Numbered from the stretch's first letter, positions 7,457 to 16,698 are shown. The stretch: DNA of 64,000 nt from JBBDXS01 sp040902195 (GCA_040902195.1 JBBDXS010000015.1:1-64000), one strand, 5' to 3'. Numbers and translations: made by a program. Notes: generated from the sequence alone by a model not told the origin.

Positions 7457-8650
7457 GTGGCCCGAGACCCTGAGATCATCATCATCGATCCCGACCTTGA
7501 TGGGCGGTCGGATCTGCGCCACATGCTCACGCTTGGCCACATTGCCGTGGTCGGCGAGGCCGACTTCGGGATCGAGGCCGTCAGCGTAGCGAAGGAGCAC
7601 GAGCCGGACATCTTCCTCGTTAGCATGGAAGAGCCCGTCGCCCGTTCGCTCCAGACGATTGAGATGCTGAGCAGCTCAACGCCACGAGCCGCGGTGATCG
7701 TGTACTCCGCGCTGTCCGACGCCGGGTCAGTGCGCCGCGCGATGATTGCCGGCGCGCGCGACTACCTCCTGAAGCCACTGAAGCCGGAGGACGTCACGCG
7801 TGCGGTCTACGGCATCCTGGAGCAAGAAGAGCGGCGCCGGTCGCAGCAGGACGGTGATGTCGCTGAACCGGTCGCGCGGGGCACGGTGGTCACGGTGTTT
7901 GGCGCCAAGGGCGGCATTGGTAAGACGACGATCGCGACGAACCTGTCCGCCGCGCTTGTGCACGCTACGCAGGCGAACGTCTGCCTGGTGGACATGGACA
8001 CGCGCTTCGGTGATGTCGCAATCATGATGGACATCGCTGTCGAGCGTAGCATTGCGGACCTCGGACGCGGCATCGACACGCTCGACCGCGAATCGATCAA
8101 GGAAAGCCTGGCGCGCCACCATACGGGCGTTTCGATCCTACCGGCGCCGCTGCACCCGACCGAGTGGCGCAACCTGACGCCGCAGCACATTGAGAAGATC
8201 ATCGACCTGCTGGCGCAGGGCCATGACTACGTGGTGATCGATACGCCCGGTACGTTTAACGAGATCATCGCGACCACGCTGGAGCTGGCGGACATGATCC
8301 TGCTTGTCACCAGCATGGACATTGCAAGTATCAAGGACACGGCGCTCGCGCTGGAGATGCTCCGCGCGGCGGAAGTGTCTGAGGATAAGGTCAAGCTGGT
8401 GATCAACCACTCGACGTCTGCCAATAGCCTGCGCGAGGAAGACGTGGAGCGCGTGCTGGAGTACAGCGTGACGTGGCGCATCCCGCACGACTACAACGTC
8501 GCCAGTTCGAACCAGCTAGGCATTCCGATCGTCATCGCTAAGCCGTACGCGCGCGTATCGCGGGCGATTACCGACATCGCCCATGCGCTGTCTGGCGCGC
8601 CGCGCGAGCGCAAGGGCTTCCTGGAACGCTTCCTGGGGCGTGCTGTTTAA
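7457..8650 (+). CDS. tadZ: TadZ/CpaE pilus-localisation ATPase
   Basis: This 397-residue protein has an N-terminal receiver-like domain (about 1-125) and a ParA/MinD-type ATPase domain (about 140-390). The ATPase shows the deviant Walker A KGGIGKTT, a Walker A' segment VCLVDMDTRFGDVA and a Walker B segment YVVIDTPG. Family members place the Tad machine at a cell site. The receiver-like part keeps acidic residues near its start (IIIIDPDLDGR) and a Lys near position 105 (YLLKPL), so it may still accept phosphate, unlike many CpaE proteins; that needs structural alignment. The start is GTG at 7457 with AGAGAGGACAG upstream. Confidence 0.9.
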   Translation: MARDPEIIIIDPDLDGRSDLRHMLTLGHIAVVGEADFGIEAVSVAKEHEPDIFLVSMEEPVARSLQTIEMLSSSTPRAAVIVYSALSDAGSVRRAMIAGARDYLLKPLKPEDVTRAVYGILEQEERRRSQQDGDVAEPVARGTVVTVFGAKGGIGKTTIATNLSAALVHATQANVCLVDMDTRFGDVAIMMDIAVERSIADLGRGIDTLDRESIKESLARHHTGVSILPAPLHPTEWRNLTPQHIEKIIDLLAQGHDYVVIDTPGTFNEIIATTLELADMILLVTSMDIASIKDTALALEMLRAAEVSEDKVKLVINHSTSANSLREEDVERVLEYSVTWRIPHDYNVASSNQLGIPIVIAKPYARVSRAITDIAHALSGAPRERKGFLERFLGRAV

Positions 8651-8677
8651 CCATAGGATTGGAGGGATCGAGTTCCC

Positions 8678-10024
8678 ATGACACAGTTTTCTTGGCGACC
8701 AAAGCAGGGTGGCGTAAACGCCGCCGACGGGCTGGGTCAGCGCCGTGGCCAGAGCACAGAGGCCGTGAACGAGCTGAAGTTCACGCTGCACCAGCGCCTG
8801 ATTGAAGAGCTCGACCCTTCCAAGCTGCAGGGCCTGGAGCCCGAACGCGCGCGCGAAGCTGTCGTTGCTGCGGCGCGCACGCTCATCGCGCAGGAGATGC
8901 CCGGCATCGTCGGCGCCGTGCGCGACGAGCTGGTCGACGCCGTCGCAGACGAAGTGCTCGGCCTGGGGCCGATCGAGGGCTTGATCAACGACGCGGCGGT
9001 TTCCGAAGTCATGGTGAACGCGCCCGACCAGGTCTTTTATGAGAAGGAAGGCCGGCTCTACCTGAGCTCCGTGCGCTTCCGCGACCCGCAGCACATCATG
9101 CGTATCGTCGAGCGCATCGTGGCGCCGCTAGGCCGCCGCGTGGACGAGTCGTCTCCGATGGTTGATGCGCGTCTGCCTGACGGTTCACGTGTGAACGTGA
9201 TTATCCCGCCGGTGGCGCCGAAGAGTCCGACGATCACCATTCGAAAGTTCCGCGTCGACAAGATGACGATCGAGGACCTGATTGAAGTCGGAAGCGTAAC
9301 GCGCGACCTTGCGGAGTTCCTCCGGGCCTGCGTCCAGGTGCGGCTGAACATTCTCGTCTCCGGCGGTACCGGCACAGGAAAGACGACGATGCTCAACGCG
9401 CTTTCGTCTTTCATTCCGGATACGGAGCGCATCATCACGATCGAAGACCCAACGGAGCTTCGCTTCCAGCAGGGACACGTGGTGAGCCTGGAAGCCCGGC
9501 CGCCGAGCTTGGAAGGGAAGGGCGAAGTCACGCAGCGCGACCTTGTGCGTAACTCGCTGCGCATGCGCCCAGACCGCATCATCGTGGGTGAGGTCCGCGG
9601 TCCCGAGGCTTTCGACATGATGCAGGCAATGAACACTGGTCACGAGGGCTCGCTGAGCACCGTGCACGCGAACACGCCGCGCGACGCTCTTTCTCGCATC
9701 GAGAACATGGTGCTGATGGCCGGCCTGGACCTGCCGGTACGCGCGATCCGTGAGCAGGTGAATTCCGCGATCCATATCGTGCTGCAGATCGCGCGCCTGC
9801 CTGATGGTACACGTCGCGTGACGCACGTGACGGAGATCACCGGCATGGAAGGTGACATCATCACGATGCAGGACCTGTTCCGGTTCAACCAGCGCGGCAT
9901 CGATAACGACGGCCGCGTTGTCGGAGAGTTCCGCGGCACGGGTCTGCGGCCGCGCTTCGCCGAGAAGTTTGAGGTGGCGGGTATCCACCTGCCGCCGGAC
10001 CTGTTCGCGCAGTTGGGAGCGTAA
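8678..10024 (+). CDS. tadA: TadA/CpaF secretion ATPase
   Basis: A 448-residue type II/IV secretion-superfamily ATPase that powers Tad pilus extension at the cytoplasmic face. Visible motifs are Walker A GGTGTGKTTM (about residue 230), an Asp box IITIEDPTELRF, Walker B RPDRIIVGEVRGPE and the His box GHEGSLSTVHANTPRDALSR. Length and motif order are as usual for CpaF. The N-terminal region contains the LGPIEGLINDAAVSEVMVN segment characteristic of the family. ATG at 8678 is preceded by GGAGGG. It ends two bases before tadB. Confidence 0.95.
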   Translation: MTQFSWRPKQGGVNAADGLGQRRGQSTEAVNELKFTLHQRLIEELDPSKLQGLEPERAREAVVAAARTLIAQEMPGIVGAVRDELVDAVADEVLGLGPIEGLINDAAVSEVMVNAPDQVFYEKEGRLYLSSVRFRDPQHIMRIVERIVAPLGRRVDESSPMVDARLPDGSRVNVIIPPVAPKSPTITIRKFRVDKMTIEDLIEVGSVTRDLAEFLRACVQVRLNILVSGGTGTGKTTMLNALSSFIPDTERIITIEDPTELRFQQGHVVSLEARPPSLEGKGEVTQRDLVRNSLRMRPDRIIVGEVRGPEAFDMMQAMNTGHEGSLSTVHANTPRDALSRIENMVLMAGLDLPVRAIREQVNSAIHIVLQIARLPDGTRRVTHVTEITGMEGDIITMQDLFRFNQRGIDNDGRVVGEFRGTGLRPRFAEKFEVAGIHLPPDLFAQLGA

Positions 10025-10026
10025 CA

Positions 10027-11007
10027 ATGGATATCCTGGTAGTCGCCGCCGCCGGTTCGCTGTTCGTCACCATTATGGCGTTTGCGCTGGCGTTCTCGTC
10101 TAATACCGCGAACGCGCAGATTAGGGGACGGCTAGAGGGCGTCTTGAGCGGCGCATCGGTTATCGATACGGTCCAGAGTTCGGCTGCGCTTCGCAAGAGT
10201 CAGTCGCCGGTGACCTTCCTGAAGCTGATATTTTCCGGCGAGTGGCTCCACAAGATTGAGCGCGAGCTGGCGCTAGCGGAGAGCAAGCTTCAACCGCTCG
10301 ATTTCATCTCCATTCGCGTCGCGATCGCGGCGCTGGGCTTCGCCGGGCCGTTCATCTTCTTGAGCGGCGCCATCGGCAATCTGCCCGCGGGCGTCGTCAG
10401 CCTCGGCACCGGCGGTGTGGGCTTCATGCTGCCGCAATATTGGCTGCACTGGCGCCAGGAAGGCCGCCGCAAGAAGCTGGAGGCACAGCTCCCGGAGGCG
10501 CTGGTCTTCGTCGCCAACTCGCTCAAGGCGGGGTTCGGCCTGCTGCAAAGCCTAAGCATGGCCGCCGAGCAACTCGAGCACCCGGTCGCTACCGAGTTCG
10601 AGCTGACGGTACACGAAACGAACATGGGCTCAAGTATGGACGAGGCGTTCCTCTCGCTCAGCGAGCGATCGGATAGCTATGATCTCGACCTCGTCGTAAC
10701 AGCGATGCTGATCCAGCGCGCCTCGGGAGGTAACCTCTCGGAAATCCTCGAGACCGTCGCCTCTACGATGCGTGAGCGCGCCCGCATTCGACAAGAGATC
10801 CAGACCCTTACGGCGCAGCAGAAATTGACCGGCATCGTGATCGCGCTGTTGCCCGTCGGTGTCGGCGGGATGTTCTTCCTGGTTAGCCCGGAATACATCA
10901 GCACGCTCTTCACGGATACCATGGGCCAGGTCCTGCTCGGCGGGGCGATCGTGCTTGAAACCATCGGCATCCTGGTGATCCAGAGAATTCTCGCAATCGA
11001 GGTGTAA
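10027..11007 (+). CDS. tadB: TadB inner-membrane platform protein
   Basis: 326 residues with an N-terminal membrane helix, a pair of helices near residues 90-140, the T2SSF cytoplasmic domain (about 165-290; LPEALVFVANSLKAGFGLLQ and FLSLSERSDSYDLDLVVTAM) and C-terminal helices. It forms the platform on which TadA acts, together with TadC. The start ATG is two bases after tadA, so translation is probably coupled. Confidence 0.93.
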   Translation: MDILVVAAAGSLFVTIMAFALAFSSNTANAQIRGRLEGVLSGASVIDTVQSSAALRKSQSPVTFLKLIFSGEWLHKIERELALAESKLQPLDFISIRVAIAALGFAGPFIFLSGAIGNLPAGVVSLGTGGVGFMLPQYWLHWRQEGRRKKLEAQLPEALVFVANSLKAGFGLLQSLSMAAEQLEHPVATEFELTVHETNMGSSMDEAFLSLSERSDSYDLDLVVTAMLIQRASGGNLSEILETVASTMRERARIRQEIQTLTAQQKLTGIVIALLPVGVGGMFFLVSPEYISTLFTDTMGQVLLGGAIVLETIGILVIQRILAIEV

Positions 11008-11010
11008 GGG

Positions 11011-11919
11011 ATGGAATACCTGACAGCTCTGGTCGTCGCTGCCACGATCTTCGTGTTTGTGCTGGCGTTCGGAGGCGGTTCGAGCAAGCTCCGCACGCGC
11101 CTCGATTCCCTGCGCGGTATGCCTGAGGGGAACCAGCCGCCTGGTCCGAAGCTGACGCTTTCGCAACGCATAATCCAGCCGCTCACGAACGGTAGCGTGG
11201 AGCTGGCGCGGCGTTTGTTCCCGTCGAAGATGCTCGCGGGCATCGAGCAGCGTCTCGTCATCGCCGGCGAGCCGATGACGCTGAACACGTTCCTGACGTT
11301 CCAGGTCATCAGCACGGCTACATTTGGTGTGTTGCCCGTCTTGGTGGTGGCCGCGACGGGCATGAGCCTGTCGATGCTCGCTATCGGGTTCATCCTGGTC
11401 GCCGGCGCTGTGGGTGTGGTTCTGCCGCAGGTGTGGCTTGGGCAGCGCGTGGGCCAGCGGCAGAAGGTCATCATCAAGGGCCTGCCGGACGCATTCGATC
11501 TCATTACGACATGCGTTGAGGCTGGGCTGGGCTTGGACGCCGCGCTGACGCGCGTGTCCGAGAAGGTTGAAGGCCCGTTTGCGGATGAGCTGCGTCGTAC
11601 ACTGCGCGACATCAGTCTGGGTCGCTTGCGCCGCGATGCGCTGAAGGAGCTGGGCACCCGCACCGGCGTCCCGGATCTTGTGTCGTTCGTCAATGCCGTG
11701 GTTCAGGCCGAGCAGATGGGCTCCAGCGTGGGTCAGGTGCTGCGCGTGCAGGCCGACCAGCTGCGAGTGCGCCGCCGGCAGCGCGCGGAGGAGCAGGCGT
11801 ACAAGGCACCGGTGAAGATGATCTTCCCGCTCGTGCTCTGCATTTTCCCGACGCTGTTCATCGTCATTCTCGGGCCGGCCGTAATCACGATCATGCGCGA
11901 CTTCCCCGGCGCGAAGTAA
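11011..11919 (+). CDS. tadC: TadC inner-membrane platform protein
   Basis: 302 residues with the same architecture as TadB: an N-terminal helix, a central helix pair (about 95-145), a T2SSF domain (about 160-280; LPDAFDLITTCVEAGLGLDA, GRLRRDALKELGTRTGVPDL) and a C-terminal helix. It begins three bases after tadB ends. The Tad set here is Flp, CpaB, TadZ, TadA, TadB, TadC; TadV peptidase, TadD, minor pilins and secretin are absent from this locus. Confidence 0.93.
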   Translation: MEYLTALVVAATIFVFVLAFGGGSSKLRTRLDSLRGMPEGNQPPGPKLTLSQRIIQPLTNGSVELARRLFPSKMLAGIEQRLVIAGEPMTLNTFLTFQVISTATFGVLPVLVVAATGMSLSMLAIGFILVAGAVGVVLPQVWLGQRVGQRQKVIIKGLPDAFDLITTCVEAGLGLDAALTRVSEKVEGPFADELRRTLRDISLGRLRRDALKELGTRTGVPDLVSFVNAVVQAEQMGSSVGQVLRVQADQLRVRRRQRAEEQAYKAPVKMIFPLVLCIFPTLFIVILGPAVITIMRDFPGAK

Positions 11920-11929
11920 ACTCTACGAC

Positions 11930-12274
11930 GTGCGGATCACCAATCGAACGCGGGGGACGCTCCTGGCGAGCGACGCCCGCGAGGCGCGTTCGTTCGTGTC
12001 GCGCCTCGTGGGGCTCCTCGGCCGCGGCTCGCTCCCGCCGGGCGCAGGCCTGGTTATCGATCCGTGCAGTTCTGTGCACACAGCCTTCATGCGATTTGCC
12101 ATCGATGTCCTCTACGTCAGCCGGGATGGCGAAGTCCTCAAGATCGTGCCAAACATGAAGCCATTTCGCGCGAGCGCTATGGCGCGAGCGCGCTGCTACG
12201 TCATCGAGCTGCCGAGCGGTACCGCTGCGGAAGCGAGCACCGCGGTCGGCGACGAGCTCGAGCTCGACCGCTAG
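11930..12274 (+). CDS. DUF192 family protein
   Basis: A 114-residue DUF192 protein, recognisable from IDPCSSVHTAFMRFAIDVLY followed by the DGEVLKIVPNMKPFR segment. The conserved Cys-x-x-x-His core is intact. The family's biochemical function is not established. It starts at GTG 11930, ten bases after tadC, so it is the last gene of the pilus operon; such genes are often seen next to Tad clusters. Unlike many relatives it has no signal peptide. Confidence 0.88.
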   Translation: MRITNRTRGTLLASDAREARSFVSRLVGLLGRGSLPPGAGLVIDPCSSVHTAFMRFAIDVLYVSRDGEVLKIVPNMKPFRASAMARARCYVIELPSGTAAEASTAVGDELELDR

Positions 12275-12302
12275 CTACCTCTCACGCTCTCGCGACGGTG
12301 TA

Positions 12303-15300
12303 CTACGGTTCGCAGTTGTGTCCAAACTGCGCCGCGACTGCGAAGATGTCGTCGAACAGGCTGATCTCGCCGTCGGGCGGTCCTGCGTCCCAGGGGTCGC
12401 CTCCGGCCCCTGGCGCTGAGCGGTCGAACGCCGGGTGATAGGCCGGCGCAGGCGGCGGTACCGAGAGTGGATCGGTGTTGCGGTTGATCGCTGCTGTGCC
12501 GCCCGCGTCGGTTGAGCCAAAGTGGGCCGCGACGCCGAAGATATCGTTGAAGAGATCGATGCTCTTGTCGCGCACCCCGGCCAGGTCCGGCGTATCGAAG
12601 AAGTCCCAGAAGCTGGTCGGACTGCGCCGGCCGCCCAAGCTCTCGTTCAGGCCAATCTCCCTGCCGTCCAGGCAGCCATCGCCGTCGGTGTCGGCGTTCA
12701 GTGGGTTTGTGCCGTAGATCGACTCGTCGGCATCCGGAATCGTGTCGCCGTCCGCGTCTGGGAGCGGTGTGGGCGTAACCGTGGGTGTGGGCGTAATCGT
12801 GGGTGTGGGCGTGATGGTAGGCGTTTGTGTCCGGGTGGGCGTCGCGGTGGGCGTCGGACCCGTGATGGTGGTCCCCTGCGAGGCGATGTTATTCGACGTC
12901 TCGTTTTGCTCGACGACGCGACTGATTGGCAAGTCGACGAGTGCGTTGTTCGTAACGGTAATCGTGCTGCCGCTGACGATGCGGCCGGTGATCGTCACCG
13001 TCGCAGATTCGCCACCTAGGAACTGACCGAAGTCGCAGCGCAGCTCCGTCGACGTCGAGAGAATGCAGTCGCCCAGGAAGTTCACCGTGAAGCCGCTCAC
13101 GATGAAGTTCGACGGCAGCTGGTCGATCAGGCGCACGGCAATCAATTGCCCCGTCCCCTGGTCGATCTGACCGCCGACCGGTCCCTGGCCGACGTTCGTG
13201 ATGGTAATCGTGTACGTGAAGGGTACGTTCGTCACCACGGGGTCGGCGCTGTCTGTCTTGGTGACGGCAAGGTCGCCTGGAATCGCCGTTGGACCCAGGG
13301 TGGGCGTTTGGGTAGGGGTAGGTGTTGGCGGCGGCGAGACGGCAACGCTGACCTGCGCGTGGTTGTTCGACTCGTTCGCCTCGGCTACCTGCCCGTACGG
13401 GTCGACGTCGACGTTGTTCACGGCGGTACCCTGGTCCGGCACGGTGCCGACGACGATCACCGTGGCGGTGGCGCCCGGGCCGAGCGAGCCGAGGTCGCAC
13501 TCCAGCTCGCCGCCGGTGAGGGAGCCGATGATGGTGCACGAGCCCGCGCCCGGGTCAAACGACGTGTAGGTGAAGTTTGCCGGCGGCGTATCCAGGATGC
13601 GCACTGGGCTCGCGGCCGTGCCGCCGTTGTTACGGGCCTCGATCGTATAGGTCAGCGGGTCGCCTCCACGTACGGGGCTGGGCGATACAGATTTCGTGAC
13701 CGTGAGGTCGGCGGTGAGCGGCGTGGCGGTCGCCGTCGGCGTGTTCGTCGCGGTCGGTGGTGGCCCCCCCGTCGGCGTCGATGAAGGCGTCGGCGTGATG
13801 GTCGGCGTATCTGTCGCCGTGGGAGTCGCCGTCGGGACGGGCGTGGCGCCGATGACGAGCGTCGACGCGCTGCCGACATTGTTGGTCTCATTCGTCTCGA
13901 CGATGGTGTCGAGCGGGTCCGCCGAAGCGGAGTTATTCACGGTCACGTTGGTGCTGGTGATCACGTGGCCCGTGACGGTGATTGTCGCGATCGCGCTCGG
14001 GCCGGTGCCGAAGCTGCCGAGGTCGCAGTCAAGCGTGCCGCCCGTAACACTGCCTGTGAGAGAGCAGACGCCCCGCGTTGTGCTGAAGCCCGTGTAGGTA
14101 AACGATGGGTCCGGCGTATCGAACATGCGCACGGCGCCAGTTGAGACCGTGCCGATGTTGCGCACGCGAATCGTGTAGGTGATCTGCTGCCCGCTGCCGA
14201 CGGGGTCGGGATCGTCGGTCTTTGTGACGGTGAGGTCCGGCCCCGGGCCTACGGGCGTGTTGGTAGGCGTGCTGGTCGGCGTATTCGTGGGCGTATTCGT
14301 CGGTGTGTTTGTTGGCGTGTTGGTCGATGTGTTGGTGGGAGTGTCCGTCGGCGTGTTTGTTGGCGTGTTGGTTGGCGTGTCGGTTGGAGTGTCGGTCGGC
14401 GTCGCCGTCGGAGTGTCCGTAGGCGTGTCGGTCGGCGTGTCTGTGGGCGAGTTGGTCGGCGTATTCGTGGGCGTATCGGTTGGAGTGGCCGTTGCCGTGT
14501 CTGTCGGCGTATTCGTNNNNNNNNNNNNNNNNNNNNNNNNNNNNNNNNNNNNNNNNNNNNNNNNNNNNNNNNNNNNNNNNNNNNNNNNNNNNNNNNNNNN
14601 NNNNNNNNNNNNNNNNGGCGTATCGGTTGGAGTGGCCGTTGCCGTGTCTGTCGGCGTATTCGTGGGCGTATCGGTTGGAGTGTTGGTCGGCGTATTCGTA
14701 GGCGTGATAGCAGACGTTGGCGTCGGAAGTCCCGGCACCTCGAGCTCGATCCACGTCGCAAGCGCGGTCGTCAGGTCACCGGCGCCTGTGGCGCTGGCCG
14801 TCACGCGGACGCGCAGATCGCTATAGTTCGTGATTGCATCGGCCTCGGCCCCGCTCAGCGTGTAGGTGAACGTCTGGTACGTCGTCGTCAGCGTCTGTTG
14901 GATGTCCGAGGCGATGAGCGTGGCACCCTGATAGAGGGCAACGTCGACGGTCGCCGTCTTCGTCCCGACTTGCGCGACACGATAGCGCAGGATGTGTCCC
15001 GTCGAGAGCGAGGGATCGCTTACGGCCGAAAGCTGCACTTCGAATGGGTCGCTGATGGGGTCGTTCGACGACTGGATCTCCGTCGTCGCGTCGTCTGCGG
15101 TCACCTCGTCGAGCTTGTCCCAGAGTGGCGTTGTGGCCCAGCCGCCGGTTGCGATGTCGGCCATTGGCCGCGCGAACTGCAATTCACCGGCGGCGAAGCC
15201 GCGCGTCGCAGGGTTGCTCTGGATGACGATGGCCGCAAGCATGCCTCCCACCGCCATGATTACGGCGACGACGAGAAGCAGGGACGCGTCTGTCCGCCCC

Positions 15301-15374
15301 TGCGCCCGCGACAGCAGCCTCGGCCACTGGGGACGGCTAGACCGTCGCAGCAGCCGCTGTAGACGTGCCTGCAT
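12303..15374 (-). CDS. Surface stalk protein: Thr-Pro linker, three DUF11/CARDB-like domains, dockerin-like end
   Basis: From ATG 15374 the product is about 1,020 residues, with an N-terminal region carrying a membrane-type helix (ASLLLVVAVIMAVGGMLAAI, about 30-50). After it come a jelly-roll-like domain, a long PTNTPTDTP linker interrupted by an assembly gap, and three repeated beta domains (starts such as DLTVTKTDDPDP, DLTVTKSVSPSP, DLAVTKTDSADP) of DUF11/CARDB type. A TSP3-like Asp-rich segment and the C-terminal WDFFDT / FGVAAHFG / FAVAAQFGHNC dockerin-like module end it. It is probably a cell-surface or pilus-associated adhesin that lies tail-to-tail with the Tad operon. The N-terminus resembles a class III pilin-like or TadE-like helix as much as a signal peptide. 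Its long leader contains a terminator-like hairpin. Confidence 0.8.
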   Translation of the reverse strand: MQARLQRLLRRSSRPQWPRLLSRAQGRTDASLLLVVAVIMAVGGMLAAIVIQSNPATRGFAAGELQFARPMADIATGGWATTPLWDKLDEVTADDATTEIQSSNDPISDPFEVQLSAVSDPSLSTGHILRYRVAQVGTKTATVDVALYQGATLIASDIQQTLTTTYQTFTYTLSGAEADAITNYSDLRVRVTASATGAGDLTTALATWIELEVPGLPTPTSAITPTNTPTNTPTDTPTNTPTDTATATPTDTXXXXXXXXXXXXXXXXXXXXXXXXXXXXXXXXXXTNTPTDTATATPTDTPTNTPTNSPTDTPTDTPTDTPTATPTDTPTDTPTNTPTNTPTDTPTNTSTNTPTNTPTNTPTNTPTSTPTNTPVGPGPDLTVTKTDDPDPVGSGQQITYTIRVRNIGTVSTGAVRMFDTPDPSFTYTGFSTTRGVCSLTGSVTGGTLDCDLGSFGTGPSAIATITVTGHVITSTNVTVNNSASADPLDTIVETNETNNVGSASTLVIGATPVPTATPTATDTPTITPTPSSTPTGGPPPTATNTPTATATPLTADLTVTKSVSPSPVRGGDPLTYTIEARNNGGTAASPVRILDTPPANFTYTSFDPGAGSCTIIGSLTGGELECDLGSLGPGATATVIVVGTVPDQGTAVNNVDVDPYGQVAEANESNNHAQVSVAVSPPPTPTPTQTPTLGPTAIPGDLAVTKTDSADPVVTNVPFTYTITITNVGQGPVGGQIDQGTGQLIAVRLIDQLPSNFIVSGFTVNFLGDCILSTSTELRCDFGQFLGGESATVTITGRIVSGSTITVTNNALVDLPISRVVEQNETSNNIASQGTTITGPTPTATPTRTQTPTITPTPTITPTPTVTPTPLPDADGDTIPDADESIYGTNPLNADTDGDGCLDGREIGLNESLGGRRSPTSFWDFFDTPDLAGVRDKSIDLFNDIFGVAAHFGSTDAGGTAAINRNTDPLSVPPPAPAYHPAFDRSAPGAGGDPWDAGPPDGEISLFDDIFAVAAQFGHNCEP
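14517..14616. other. 100-N assembly gap in the Thr-Pro linker
   Basis: Exactly 100 N. The 47 bases before the gap (14470-14516) are the same as those after it (from 14617), so the gap is a collapsed tandem repeat and its true length is unknown. The distance of 147 bases between the two copies is a multiple of three, so the frame is kept here, but 100 N is a conventional placeholder. Confidence 0.95.
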
Positions 15375-15552
15375 TCCTGCTAGCGCATGCCTTTCGTTTC
15401 CTGGGCCACAAGGGCATCCATGCGTCCCTCGACCGTCTCGGGCGGGGTGCGCCCAGACCCGTCCCCAATAGGGGCGAGCGGCCTTGGACAGCCCTCTATA
15501 GATTCCAACAACGGTGGTCGCTCCACGTTGCATGCCTGCATGGGCAGCGGTG

Positions 15553-15593
15553 GAAAAAAAGAACCACCCGGGCACCAGCGCTCCCCCAGGCGG
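15553..15593 (-). promoter_or_regulatory. Terminator-like leader hairpin (attenuator candidate), copy 2
   Basis: Minus-strand CCGCCTGGG (15593-15585) pairs with CCCGGGTGG (15572-15564), followed by TTCTTTTTTTCC, a canonical intrinsic terminator shape. It lies about 39 bases downstream of the -10 box and about 190 bases before the start codon. The arms are identical to copy 1 at 564-590; the loop differs by three bases. Confidence 0.7.
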
Positions 15594-15631
15594 CCATTCG
15601 ACGCGATTTGTTCGCGATGAGTCTCTCTCCT

Positions 15632-15660
15632 TATGTACTCCCTTTCGGAAGCGCCGTCAA
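15632..15660 (-). promoter_or_regulatory. Sigma70-type promoter of the stalk protein
   Basis: TTGACG at 15660-15655, 17-base spacer, TACATA at 15637-15632, all on the minus strand. It parallels the promoter at 634-662 in spacing and in part of the spacer sequence. Confidence 0.7.
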
Positions 15661-15748
15661 GAGCGAAATTATGTTCTAGATTCGCACGGCCGCCGCTCTC
15701 GAATGTATACTTGGCCTCGCTCGATACCCATAATCAGGGGAGGGAACC

Positions 15749-16696
15749 ATGGACCAGAAAAACCTGGGACGTTCGGGGCTCCAGGTCTCGGCGGTAGGGC
15801 TGGGCTGCAACAACTTCGGCCGGCGGCTCGATAAGGACGGCACGGCGGCGGTCGTGAACAAGGCGCTCGAGGCCGGGATCACGCTTTTCGATACGGCCGA
15901 TATTTACGGCGGCCGGGGCGGCTCTGAGGAGTTCCTCGGCGCGGCGCTCCAAGGCCACCGGCGCGATGTCGTCGTCGCCACGAAGTTCGCTGGACCGATG
16001 GGCGAGGGGCCATACTGGGGCGGCACGTCTCGCCGCTACATCTTCGAGGCTGTGGACGCCAGCCTGCGCCGCTTGGGCACGGACTACATCGATCTGTACC
16101 AGGTGCACTTCCCGGACCCGCGCACGCCGCTAGAGGAAACGATGCGCGCCCTCGATGACGTAGTGCGACAAGGAAAGGTGCGCTACATCGGCTGCTCCAA
16201 CTACGCGGCCTGGCAGATGGTGGAATCGCAGTGGATCGCGCGCACGAACCACTCGACGCCGTTCATCTCGGCGCAGAACCAGTACAGCCTGCTCGATCGC
16301 CGCATCGAGCGCGAGTTGGTGCCCGCGTGCAACGCGCACGGGCTCCGCGTGCTGCCGTACTTCCCCCTCGCGAACGGTTTTCTCACGGGGAAGTACAAAG
16401 CCGGCGAGCCGGCGCCCGAGGGCTCGCGGCTGGCCGGCGCCGGTGCTCGTGGCGATGCGGTGCTGAACGAGAAGAACTTTGCGGTCCTGGCCAAGCTCGA
16501 GTCGTTCGCGGAGCAACGCGGGAAGGGCGTGCTCGATGTCGCGATCGGGTGGCTGGCGAGCCAGCCGCACGTCGGGAGCGTCATCGCGGGCGCGACGACG
16601 CCGGAGCAGGTCGAGCAGAACGCGCAGGCCGGGGAGTGGAAGCTCTCGCCCGAGGAGCTGGCAGAGGTCGACGCCATCACGCGCGGCGGTAGCTAG
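15749..16696 (+). CDS. Aldo/keto reductase
   Basis: A 315-residue NAD(P)H-dependent oxidoreductase of the AKR TIM-barrel superfamily. The catalytic tetrad is visible: Asp and Tyr in LFDTADIYGGRGG, Lys in VVVATKFAGP and His in LYQVHFPDPR. The C-terminal VIAGATTPEQVEQNAQAGEW segment is the usual NADP-binding end. Substrate not predictable. The ATG at 15749 has AGGGGAGGG upstream and a possible -10 CATAAT at 15729-15734. The next gene starts two bases after its stop, so the two are co-transcribed. Confidence 0.9.
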   Translation: MDQKNLGRSGLQVSAVGLGCNNFGRRLDKDGTAAVVNKALEAGITLFDTADIYGGRGGSEEFLGAALQGHRRDVVVATKFAGPMGEGPYWGGTSRRYIFEAVDASLRRLGTDYIDLYQVHFPDPRTPLEETMRALDDVVRQGKVRYIGCSNYAAWQMVESQWIARTNHSTPFISAQNQYSLLDRRIERELVPACNAHGLRVLPYFPLANGFLTGKYKAGEPAPEGSRLAGAGARGDAVLNEKNFAVLAKLESFAEQRGKGVLDVAIGWLASQPHVGSVIAGATTPEQVEQNAQAGEWKLSPEELAEVDAITRGGS

Positions 16697-16698
16697 CC

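Noticed and set aside
14179..14826. Plus-strand Val-Gly repeat ORF across the N gap
   Set aside because: It is the complement of the Thr-Pro linker of the stalk protein, a shadow of that repeat.
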